Below are positions 5,353 to 12,409 of a stretch of DNA of 12,409 bases, in pieces; position 1 is the stretch's first letter, and each line of letters begins with the position of its first letter. Where the stretch lies: contig JBHORA010000192.1 in assembly GCA_042408535.1 (NCBI GenBank), positions 1 to 12,409 of the forward strand. Direction: 5' to 3'. The DNA comes from BPIH01 sp042408535 (GTDB taxonomy: Bacteria > Chloroflexota > Limnocylindria > Limnocylindrales > CSP1-4). The notes beneath the pieces are model-generated. The model did no database searches. It was not told where the DNA came from and worked only from the letters and a program-made list of their open reading frames with translations. Both the position numbers and the translations under genes were made by a program.

Positions 5353-8300
5353 CACGAACGACCCTCCGCCGGCCGGCGCGGCGAGCCGGAACGGCGGGTC
5401 TCTCCCCTGAACCCCTCTGGTACAAGGACGCCGTCATCTACCAGGTCCACGTCCGTGCCTTCTTCGACTCGAACGGCGACGGGATCGGCGACTTCCGAGG
5501 CCTGACCGAGAAGCTCGATTATCTCGCCGAGCTCGGGATCACCGCCGTCTGGCTCATGCCCTTCTATCCCTCCCCGGGCCGCGACGACGGCTACGACATC
5601 GCCGACTACGTCGGCGTCAACCCCGACTACGGGACGATCGCCGACGTCCGCCGCTTCATCCGCGAGGCCCACCGGCGCGGGATCCGGGTCATCGCCGAGC
5701 TCGTCTGCAACCACACCTCGGACCAGCATCCCTGGTTCCAGCGAGCCCGACGATCGCCGAAGGGAAGCGCCTTCCGGAACTTCTACGTCTGGAGCGACAC
5801 CCCCGATCGGTACCGCGAAGCCCGGATCATCTTCCGCGACTTCGAGCCCTCGAACTGGTCGTGGGACCCCGTCGCCGGCCAGTACTACTGGCACCGCTTC
5901 TACCACCACCAGCCCGACCTCAACTATGACAACCCACGGGTTCGAGAGGCGATCTTCCGGGTCATGGACTTCTGGCTCGAGATGGGCATCGACGGCCTCC
6001 GCCTCGACGCCGTCCCCTACCTCTATGAGCGCGAAGGGACGAACTGCGAGAACCTCCCCGAGACCCACGCCTTCCTCAAGGCGCTCCGAGCCCACATCGA
6101 CGAGCGCTTCGCCGACCGGATGCTCCTCGCCGAGGCGAACCAGTGGCCCGACGACGCCGTCGCCTACTTCGGGGAGGGCGACGAATGCCACATGGCCTTC
6201 CACTTCCCGATCATGCCCCGCCTCTTCATGGCCCTTCGAATGGAGGACCGCTACCCGATCGTCGACATCCTCGAGCAGACCCCGCCGATCCCCGACAACG
6301 CCCAGTGGGCGCTCTTCCTCCGGAACCACGACGAGCTGACCCTCGAGATGGTCACCGACGAGGAGCGGGACTACATGTATCGGGTCTACGCCTCCGATCC
6401 CCAGGCTCGGATCAACCTCGGGATCCGACGTCGCCTGGCGCCCCTCGTCGGCAACAACCGCCGCCGCATCGAGCTCCTGAACGGACTCCTCTTCTCCCTC
6501 CCTGGAACGCCGGTCGTCTACTACGGCGACGAGATCGGGATGGGCGACAACGTCTACCTCGGCGACCGGAACGGCGTTCGGACGCCGATGCAGTGGAGCC
6601 CGGACCGAAATGCCGGCTTCTCGACGGCGAACCGCCAGCGTCTCTACCTGCCGGTCATCGTCGATCCCGAGTATCACTACGAGGCGGTGAACGTCGCCGC
6701 TCAGCAGGCGAACCCGCACTCGCTCCTCTGGTGGATGCGGCGCCTCATCGCCCTCCGGAAGCGGCACCCGGCCTTCGGGCGGGGCAGCTTCGAGGTCGTT
6801 GGGGCCGACAACCGGAAAGTCCTTGCCTTCCTCCGACGGACCGCCGACGAGACGATCCTCGTCGTAGCGAACCTCTCACGGTACGCCCAATGGGCCCGGC
6901 TCGATCTCAACGCTGAGGCCGGGCTCGTCCCCGTCGAGCTCTTCGGGGGCGTCGAATTCCCGCCGGTCGGTGGCGAACCCTACGGCCTCAGCCTCGGTCC
7001 CCACAGCTTTCTCTGGTTCCGGCTCGAGGCGCCGCGGCCGAGCGAGTTCGTCGTTGTCCGGGGCCGCGAGCCGGCGACCCTGCCGGGTCCGGCCGACCTC
7101 GACCGCCACCTCGTCGGTCGATCGGCCGACGCCCTCGTCGGGGTCCTCCTCGACTGGATGCGGGAACGCCGCTGGTTCCGGAGCAAGGCCCGGCGGGTCC
7201 GGAGCGGTCGCCTCGCCGACGTCGTCGACCTCGGGCTCGACGATCGCCGGGCCGTTCTCGCCCTCCTCAACGTCGCCTACGACGAGGGCGAGCCCGAGCG
7301 GTACGCCATTCCCCTCGAGGTCGTTTCGGGCGAGGCCGCCCTCGAGCGGGCGGAGCGCGCCCCGGGCTCGGTCGTCGCTCGGTTCGCAACGGAGCCGACG
7401 CAATCGTCGGCCGCCGAGACCGAAGGCTCCGGGAGCGACTCGCCACCCTCCGACCGGCTCCTCGTCGACGCCGCCTACGACGCGGCCGTCGCCGACGCCC
7501 TCCTATCGGCCATCGACGCCCGGCGCCACCTCCGCGGGCGGGCAGGACGGATCGTCGGCCACCGCACCCGTGCCTTCCGGGATCTCCGCCATCCGGCCAC
7601 CGAATCCCTCGCCGCGACGCCGCTCCGGGCCGAGCAGTCGAACACGTCGCTCGTCTTCGGCGACCGCCTCATCCTCAAGCTCTACCGGGTCCTCGAAGCG
7701 GGCGAGAACCCCGATCTCGAGATCGGCCGCTTCCTGACCGAGCGCGGCTTCCCGAACGTCCCGGCCGTCGCCGGCTACCTCGAGTACCGGAGTCCGGAGG
7801 GGGCGTCGTCGACGCTCGCCGTCCTCCAGGCCTACGTCCGGAACGAGGGCGACCTCTGGGACATCACCCTCGACGCCGTCGACGCCTTCTACGAGACCGC
7901 CCTCGCCGAACCCGAGGCGCCGCTCCTCGACAAACCGACGACGGGGACGCTCCTCGAGGCGAGTCGGGCCGAGCCACCAGCGGCGGCCCACCGCCTCGTC
8001 GGCGCCTACCTCGACACGGCCCGCCTCCTCGGCGAGCGGCTCGGCGAGCTCCACTCGGCTCTCGCCTCTGCCCCCGACGACCCGGCCTTCGCCCCCGAGC
8101 CGATGACGCCCTTCCATCAGCGAGCCCTCTCCCAATCGGTTCGGGGGGCTGTCCGCGAGGGCCTGCGACTCCTCGAGCGGAACCGAGCCGCCCTCCCCGA
8201 TCACCTCCGGGCCATGATCGAGGCCGTCCTCGACGCCGGCCGGCGGATCGACGACCGGCTTCGGCCCCTCGTCGAGCGGCCGATCGGCGGGATGCGGATC

Positions 8301-8765
8301 CGCTGCCACGGAGACTTCCACGCCGGCCAGGTCCTCTTCACCGGCCGCGATGTCGTCATCATCGACTTCGAGGGGGAGCCGGCCCGTCCCCTCTCGGAGC
8401 GCCGACTGAAGCGCCCGGCCCTCGTCGACGTGGCCGGCATGGTCCGCTCCTTCCACTACGCCGCCCACCACCCGCTCGTCGCCCAAGACGAGCGGGTCGG
8501 GCGAGGCGAGGAGGGGCGGGCGAAGCTCGGTGCCTGGGCCCGCTTCTGGTACACGACCGTCGCCGCGGCGTTCCTGCGGGGCTACGACGAGGCGACGAGC
8601 GGGGCCGCCTTCCTCCCCGCCGACCCGGCGAGCCGGGCGATCCTCCTCGACGCCCTCCTCGTCGCGAAGGCGGCCTACGAGCTCCGCTACGAGCTGAACA
8701 ACCGGCCAGCCTGGGTCGAGATCCCACTCCTCGGCCTCGCCGAGCTCCTCGGCAGCCGACCCTGA
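5349..8765 (+). CDS. treS: Trehalose synthase-maltokinase fusion (TreS-Pep2/Mak)
   Basis: This 1138-residue protein carries two sequential GlgE-pathway activities. Residues 1 to about 560 are a GH13_16 trehalose synthase, interconverting trehalose and maltose. It opens with LWYKDAVIYQVHVRAFFDSN and has ELVCNHTSDQHPWF. Catalytic residues are D220 (GLRLDAVPYLYEREG), E262 (LLAEANQWP) and D328 (LRNHDEL). Residues from about 570 are maltokinase, which makes maltose 1-phosphate with ATP. It has an N-terminal cap, a nucleotide-site lysine in LILKLYR (K777), the catalytic loop HGDFHAGQ (D989) and the metal-binding DFEGEP (D1006). A Ser/Glu-rich low-complexity linker lies near 679-700. The start is ATG 5349, overlapping the glgE stop; the frame stays open upstream, but homology begins only here. 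Such fusions are known in many bacteria. The neighbouring glgE uses the maltose 1-phosphate formed, so the pair converts trehalose to alpha-glucan. All key residues are intact. Confidence 0.97.
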   Translation: MTRTTLRRPARRAGTAGLSPEPLWYKDAVIYQVHVRAFFDSNGDGIGDFRGLTEKLDYLAELGITAVWLMPFYPSPGRDDGYDIADYVGVNPDYGTIADVRRFIREAHRRGIRVIAELVCNHTSDQHPWFQRARRSPKGSAFRNFYVWSDTPDRYREARIIFRDFEPSNWSWDPVAGQYYWHRFYHHQPDLNYDNPRVREAIFRVMDFWLEMGIDGLRLDAVPYLYEREGTNCENLPETHAFLKALRAHIDERFADRMLLAEANQWPDDAVAYFGEGDECHMAFHFPIMPRLFMALRMEDRYPIVDILEQTPPIPDNAQWALFLRNHDELTLEMVTDEERDYMYRVYASDPQARINLGIRRRLAPLVGNNRRRIELLNGLLFSLPGTPVVYYGDEIGMGDNVYLGDRNGVRTPMQWSPDRNAGFSTANRQRLYLPVIVDPEYHYEAVNVAAQQANPHSLLWWMRRLIALRKRHPAFGRGSFEVVGADNRKVLAFLRRTADETILVVANLSRYAQWARLDLNAEAGLVPVELFGGVEFPPVGGEPYGLSLGPHSFLWFRLEAPRPSEFVVVRGREPATLPGPADLDRHLVGRSADALVGVLLDWMRERRWFRSKARRVRSGRLADVVDLGLDDRRAVLALLNVAYDEGEPERYAIPLEVVSGEAALERAERAPGSVVARFATEPTQSSAAETEGSGSDSPPSDRLLVDAAYDAAVADALLSAIDARRHLRGRAGRIVGHRTRAFRDLRHPATESLAATPLRAEQSNTSLVFGDRLILKLYRVLEAGENPDLEIGRFLTERGFPNVPAVAGYLEYRSPEGASSTLAVLQAYVRNEGDLWDITLDAVDAFYETALAEPEAPLLDKPTTGTLLEASRAEPPAAAHRLVGAYLDTARLLGERLGELHSALASAPDDPAFAPEPMTPFHQRALSQSVRGAVREGLRLLERNRAALPDHLRAMIEAVLDAGRRIDDRLRPLVERPIGGMRIRCHGDFHAGQVLFTGRDVVIIDFEGEPARPLSERRLKRPALVDVAGMVRSFHYAAHHPLVAQDERVGRGEEGRAKLGAWARFWYTTVAAAFLRGYDEATSGAAFLPADPASRAILLDALLVAKAAYELRYELNNRPAWVEIPLLGLAELLGSRP

Positions 8766-8783
8766 GGCGGGAGCAACCGCCGA
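8766..8783 (+). promoter_or_regulatory. Short gap with Shine-Dalgarno inside a small hairpin
   Basis: The 18 nt between the two genes contain GGGAG (8769-8773), 10 nt before ATG 8784. GGCGG (8766-8770) and CCGCC (8777-8781) can pair around a 6-nt loop and would partly hide the Shine-Dalgarno. Ribosomes finishing the treS-mak gene could open it. This is inference from a 5-bp stem. Confidence 0.3.
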
Positions 8784-11700
8784 ATGCACGTTTCGGCCGA
8801 GGCGCGCCGACGCTACCGGATCGAGGAGGCCCTCCTCGAGGCGGACGGCCGGCTCGTCTTCGCCGATCCCCTCGCGGCCCGGCGTCTCGTCCGCCGGCTG
8901 GCGGCTCGGCCGGGTGCCACCGACGCGACCGTCCCCGAGGCGGGTGAGCTCTTCGCCGCCGCTGTCATCCACGAACTCTTCCACCTCGTCATCCGACGCC
9001 ACCTCGAGCGGGTCGACCCGGCCGCCTTCGACGCCGCCCGGGCAACCCTCGAGGGCGCCATCGGCCCGACCGAGCTCGACCGCCTCTTCGAGGCCCTCGA
9101 GCGCACCTTCCCACCCCGCCAGGTCACGCGCCGGAGGGCCCGTCAGCCCCCGGAGGCGCGTCCGGCGAGCGAGGTCCTCCTGACCCTCCTCCTCGTCTGG
9201 CTCCAGAACGCGAACCCGGCGATGGAGCCCTTCCGGGACCTCTTCGACGACCGCGCTCTCGCCGCCTCGACCGCCTATGAGACGGCGATCCGCCGCCTCG
9301 CCGCCGCCTTCGCCGCTCGACCCCCGGTCGAGGGCCGCGGCCTGTCCCTCGTCACCTTCCTCCGGAGCCCCGCCGTCGAGGTCCCCGATTCCCTCGCCGG
9401 CCAGCTTCGCTATATCCGGGAGCGGTGGGCCGACCTCATCGGTGACGCCGTCGGTCGGCTCGATCTCGCCCTCGATCTCCTCGACGAAGAGGCCCTCGCC
9501 CGCTGGCGGCGCTTCCACCGGACTGGCGTCGGCGCGGCGCCTGCGGGCGTGCCGACCTTCGTCGGCCTCGAGGCCGAAGCCGAGGCGTACAGCCCGGACC
9601 GCGACTGGATGCCCCGGGTCGTCCTCATGGCAAAGAGCACGTACGTCTGGCTCGACCAGCTCTCGCGCCGCTACGGGCACCCGATCCGGCGCCTCGACGA
9701 GATCCCCGACGAGGAGCTCGACACCCTCGCCCGCTGGGGCATGACGGGGCTCTGGCTCATCGGCCTCTGGCAGCGGAGCCGGGCCTCGGCGAAGATCAAG
9801 CAGCTCCGCGGCAATCCCGATGCCCTCGCCTCGGCCTACGCCCTCGACGAGTACCGGATCGCCGATGACCTCGGCGGCGAGCCCGCCTGGGCGAACCTCC
9901 GCGACCGGGCGGCGGCCCGCGGGATCCGGCTCGCCTCGGACATGGTCCCGAACCACATGGGAATCGATTCGCGGTGGGTCATCGAGCATCCCGAGTGGTT
10001 CCTCTCCCTCCCCGAGCCGCCGTTTCCCTCGTACACGTTCAGCGGCCCCGACCTCTCCGACGATCCGCGGATTGGGATCTTCATCGAGGACCACTACTGG
10101 GACGGCTCCGACGCCGCCGTCGTCTTTCGGCGCCACGACCGGCGGACCGGCGAGGACCGCTACATCTACCACGGCAACGACGGGACGAACCTCCCCTGGA
10201 ACGACACGGCCCAGCTGAACTACCTCGATCCCGTCGTTCGCGAGCAGGTCATCGCGACGATCCTCGACGTCGCCCGCCGCTTCCCGATCATCCGCTTCGA
10301 CGCGGCGATGACCCTCGCTCGGCGGCATATCCAGCGCCTCTGGTTCCCCGAGCCGGGGACCGCCGGAGCGATCCCGTCGCGGGCCGAGCACGGCCTGAGC
10401 CGAGCCGCCTTCGAAGCGGCGATGCCGACCGAGTTCTGGCGGGACGTCGTCGACCGGGTGGCCGCCGAGGCCCCCGACACGCTCCTCCTCGCCGAGGCCT
10501 TCTGGCTCATGGAGGGCTACTTCGTCCGGACCCTCGGCATGCACCGGGTCTACAACAGCGCCTTCATGCACATGCTCCGGGACGAGCGGAACGCGGAGTA
10601 TCGGGGGCTCGTCCGGAGCACCCTCGAGTTCGACCCGGAGATCCTGAAGCGGTACGTGAACTTCATGAACAACCCCGACGAGCGGACGGCCGTCGACCAG
10701 TTCGGGAAGGGCGACAAGTACTTCGCCGTGGCGACGCTCCTGGCCACGCTCCCCGGGCTGCCGATGTTCGGGCACGGGCAGGTCGAGGGTTTCGCCGAGA
10801 AGTACGGAATGGAGTTCCGGCGGGCGTATCTGGCCGAGGAGCCCGATCCCTGGCTCGTCGAGCGCCACGAGCGGGAGATCTTCCCCCTCCTCCACCGCCG
10901 GGCCGACTTCGCCGAGGTCGCCGAGTTCCGGTTCTACGACGTCGTTGCCGACGACGGGACGGTGAACGAGGACGTCTTCGCCTACTCGAACGGCCGCGGC
11001 GCGACCCGGTCGCTCGTCGTCGTCCACAACCGCTACGCCTCGGCCACCGGCCGGATCCGCGATTCGGTCGCCTTCTCGGTGCCGGCCGAGGGCGGCGGGC
11101 GGCGGCTCGTCCGGACGACCCTCGCCGAGGCGCTCGGCCTGCCCGACGACCCCGGCGCCTGGGTCATCGCCCGGGACCACGTCCGGGGCCAGGAGTTCCT
11201 CTGGAACGCGGCGGCGGTCCGGCGGGACGGGCTCCGGCTCGAGCTCGGTCCGTACGAGCGGCGGGTCTTCCTCGACCTCCGCGACGTCCACGACGGGGCG
11301 AGCGGGATCTGGTCGCGCCTCGCGGCGCGGCTCGGGGGGCAGGGCGTGCCGTCGATGGAGGACGCGCTCTGGGAGCTCGAGCTCGATGCGGTCCACGGGC
11401 CCCTGCGGGCGATCTTCGAGGACGGGGCGGTCGGGCGGCTCCTCGAGGCGGCGGGGGACCCCGCACCGGCCGATCCCGCCCCGATCCTCGACGAGCTCGA
11501 ACGCCGGATCGTCCGCTTCGCGGCAGCCGTCGCGGGCCTGACTCGGACGGGCGGCGATCCGGCCGCCGTCGGGCGGGCGGCCCGGGCGAACCTCGGCGCC
11601 ATCCGGACGCTCCTCGGCCGCGACGTCCTCGCCGCTCCTGCTGCCACCCACCCACCCCGCGCCCGCCGGGCGACCGCGGCCGGCCATGCGACGGCCACGC

Positions 11701-12311
11701 CCATCGAGCCCTTCGTCGTCGATCGCCCCCGGGCGGCCGCCCTCGCCGCCTGGGCGATCCTCGCGCCCCTCGGCCATCTCGCCGCCCCGGCCCCGGTCGA
11801 GGCGACGAGCCGGGCCTGGTTCACCGAGCTCCGACTCGAGCCGGTCCTGGCCGTCGGCCTCCGGTCCGTCGGGCTGGACGAAGGAGCGGCCTGGGCGGCC
11901 GCCGAGCACGTCCGGGTCCTCCTCGGCCTCCCGCGTCTCGGCGCCATCGGCGGCCGGACCCGCGCCGAGCGGCGAGCCCGCCTCGTCGCCGCCCTCCTGG
12001 CGAGCCCCGAGATCCGGCACTTCGTCCGGGTGAACACGTGGGAGGGGGTCGAGTGGTTCGGCCGCGAGGAGTGGCGGGAGCTCCTCGGCTGGCTCGCCGC
12101 CGTGGCAGCCCTCACGGCCTCGGCCCGGCGCAGCACCGGTGAGCAGTCCCCGACCCGGGTCCGCCTCTCCCATCCGCCCACCGGACGCGCCCGCCTCGGC
12201 CCCTCGACCGCAGCCCGGCTCGATCGTTCGACCGCAGCCCTCCTGGCCGAGCTCGCCGCTCTCGCCGACGCGGCCGGCTACCGCCTCGACCGCCTCCGGC
12301 AGCTGCTGTGA
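8784..12311 (+). CDS. Large GH13 alpha-amylase-family protein of unknown specificity
   Basis: This 1175-residue protein has a GH13 barrel at about 280-835, flanked by a helical N-terminal region (1-280) and a helical C-terminal region (835-1175). The barrel begins LMAKSTYVWLDQLSRRYG and contains DMVPNH (386-391, region I), IIRFDAAM (nucleophile D506), LLLAEAFW (acid/base E571) and NFMNNPDERTA (D632). The full Asp/Glu/Asp triad is therefore present. The His of the usual NHD is P631, and the Lys/Arg-His pair after the nucleophile is Ala-Met, so substrate binding differs from classic amylases. The N-terminal region contains HELFH (63-67). The C-terminal region has VNTWEGVEWFGREEW (from 1083). 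There is no signal peptide, so it should act in the cytoplasm. Being 18 nt behind treS-mak, it probably acts on the glucan or maltooligosaccharides of the GlgE route, as a hydrolase, transferase or branching-type enzyme. The family is clear; the reaction is not. Confidence 0.9.
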   Translation: MHVSAEARRRYRIEEALLEADGRLVFADPLAARRLVRRLAARPGATDATVPEAGELFAAAVIHELFHLVIRRHLERVDPAAFDAARATLEGAIGPTELDRLFEALERTFPPRQVTRRRARQPPEARPASEVLLTLLLVWLQNANPAMEPFRDLFDDRALAASTAYETAIRRLAAAFAARPPVEGRGLSLVTFLRSPAVEVPDSLAGQLRYIRERWADLIGDAVGRLDLALDLLDEEALARWRRFHRTGVGAAPAGVPTFVGLEAEAEAYSPDRDWMPRVVLMAKSTYVWLDQLSRRYGHPIRRLDEIPDEELDTLARWGMTGLWLIGLWQRSRASAKIKQLRGNPDALASAYALDEYRIADDLGGEPAWANLRDRAAARGIRLASDMVPNHMGIDSRWVIEHPEWFLSLPEPPFPSYTFSGPDLSDDPRIGIFIEDHYWDGSDAAVVFRRHDRRTGEDRYIYHGNDGTNLPWNDTAQLNYLDPVVREQVIATILDVARRFPIIRFDAAMTLARRHIQRLWFPEPGTAGAIPSRAEHGLSRAAFEAAMPTEFWRDVVDRVAAEAPDTLLLAEAFWLMEGYFVRTLGMHRVYNSAFMHMLRDERNAEYRGLVRSTLEFDPEILKRYVNFMNNPDERTAVDQFGKGDKYFAVATLLATLPGLPMFGHGQVEGFAEKYGMEFRRAYLAEEPDPWLVERHEREIFPLLHRRADFAEVAEFRFYDVVADDGTVNEDVFAYSNGRGATRSLVVVHNRYASATGRIRDSVAFSVPAEGGGRRLVRTTLAEALGLPDDPGAWVIARDHVRGQEFLWNAAAVRRDGLRLELGPYERRVFLDLRDVHDGASGIWSRLAARLGGQGVPSMEDALWELELDAVHGPLRAIFEDGAVGRLLEAAGDPAPADPAPILDELERRIVRFAAAVAGLTRTGGDPAAVGRAARANLGAIRTLLGRDVLAAPAATHPPRARRATAAGHATATPIEPFVVDRPRAAALAAWAILAPLGHLAAPAPVEATSRAWFTELRLEPVLAVGLRSVGLDEGAAWAAAEHVRVLLGLPRLGAIGGRTRAERRARLVAALLASPEIRHFVRVNTWEGVEWFGREEWRELLGWLAAVAALTASARRSTGEQSPTRVRLSHPPTGRARLGPSTAARLDRSTAALLAELAALADAAGYRLDRLRQLL

Positions 12312-12319
12312 CGGCAGAA

Positions 12320-12337
12320 CGCCTCCCCGAGGAGGCG
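12320..12337 (+). terminator. GC-rich hairpin after the glgE operon
   Basis: CGCCTCC (12320-12326) pairs perfectly with GGAGGCG (12331-12337) around a CCGA loop, 8 nt after the last stop codon. The following sequence (CGGTTGCTC) has no T-tract. It is a plausible terminator or 3' end stabiliser. Confidence 0.45.
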
Positions 12338-12360
12338 CGGTTGCTCGGGCTATCCGGTAT

Positions 12361-12409
12361 GTGGTATCAGCCGCCGCCGAGCCGCAGGCGACGATGAAGG
12401 AGCGGGCCG
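12361..12409 (+). CDS. Possible start of the next gene, cut by the window edge
   Basis: From GTG 12361 a frame stays open to the edge, reading (M)VSAAAEPQATMKERA. An alternative ATG lies at 12394 with AGG 5 nt upstream. The piece is too short to identify or to prove coding. Confidence 0.22.
   Translation, partial: MVSAAAEPQATMKERA

Noticed and set aside
7503..12173. A 1556-codon open frame on the minus strand
   Set aside because: It lies opposite two clear GH13 genes and is a by-product of strong GC-ending codon use. Its translation is Glu/Gly/Pro/Arg-rich with no family motif.

Overview
The window is very GC-rich, with GC-ending codons nearly throughout, so that long false open frames appear on both strands. 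Gene content (a TreS-maltokinase fusion, GlgE, and a very large GH13 protein in one operon) and protein style fit a free-living, high-GC bacterium. I lean towards Chloroflexota (a soil or freshwater lineage) and cannot exclude an actinobacterium. This is an inference; no marker gene is present.

Layout. Positions 1-260 carry the start of a minus-strand gene of unknown function, cut by the window edge, with 33-bp in-frame repeats. Divergent from it is a TerC/Alx-family membrane protein (301-1356, +). Its best ribosome binding site points to an AUC codon at 382 rather than to the only ordinary start, TTG 301. Positions 1357-3171 form about 1.8 kb with no intact gene. This stretch holds: a 51-bp-period array of a 22-bp motif that switches strand in its middle (1548-1921); roughly 690 bp in which I see nothing convincing (1922-2611); a decayed DDE transposase fragment on the minus strand (2612-2999), broken by a 16-bp tandem duplication and by 72-bp repeats; and a pair of 14-bp direct repeats (3022-3061) that may be the end of the original insertion sequence.

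From 3172 to 12311 three plus-strand genes form a tight operon. glgE (maltosyltransferase) overlaps the next start by ATGA. Next comes a 1138-residue trehalose synthase-maltokinase fusion, then, after 18 nt, a 1175-residue GH13 protein. The first two encode the known GlgE route: TreS isomerises trehalose to maltose, the maltokinase half makes maltose 1-phosphate with ATP, and GlgE adds the maltosyl unit to an alpha-1,4-glucan. The third protein keeps the GH13 Asp/Glu/Asp triad, but its region IV reads NNPD, resembling GlgE (NTPD) more than a normal amylase (NHD). It has long N- and C-terminal regions outside the barrel. It lies where a branching enzyme (glgB) is often found in such clusters, and its activity cannot be read from the sequence. 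A GC-rich hairpin (12320-12337) follows the operon, and another gene may begin at the right edge.

The most interesting points are the uncharacterised large GH13 protein in a GlgE operon, the phased strand-switching repeat array, and the possible AUC start of the TerC gene.
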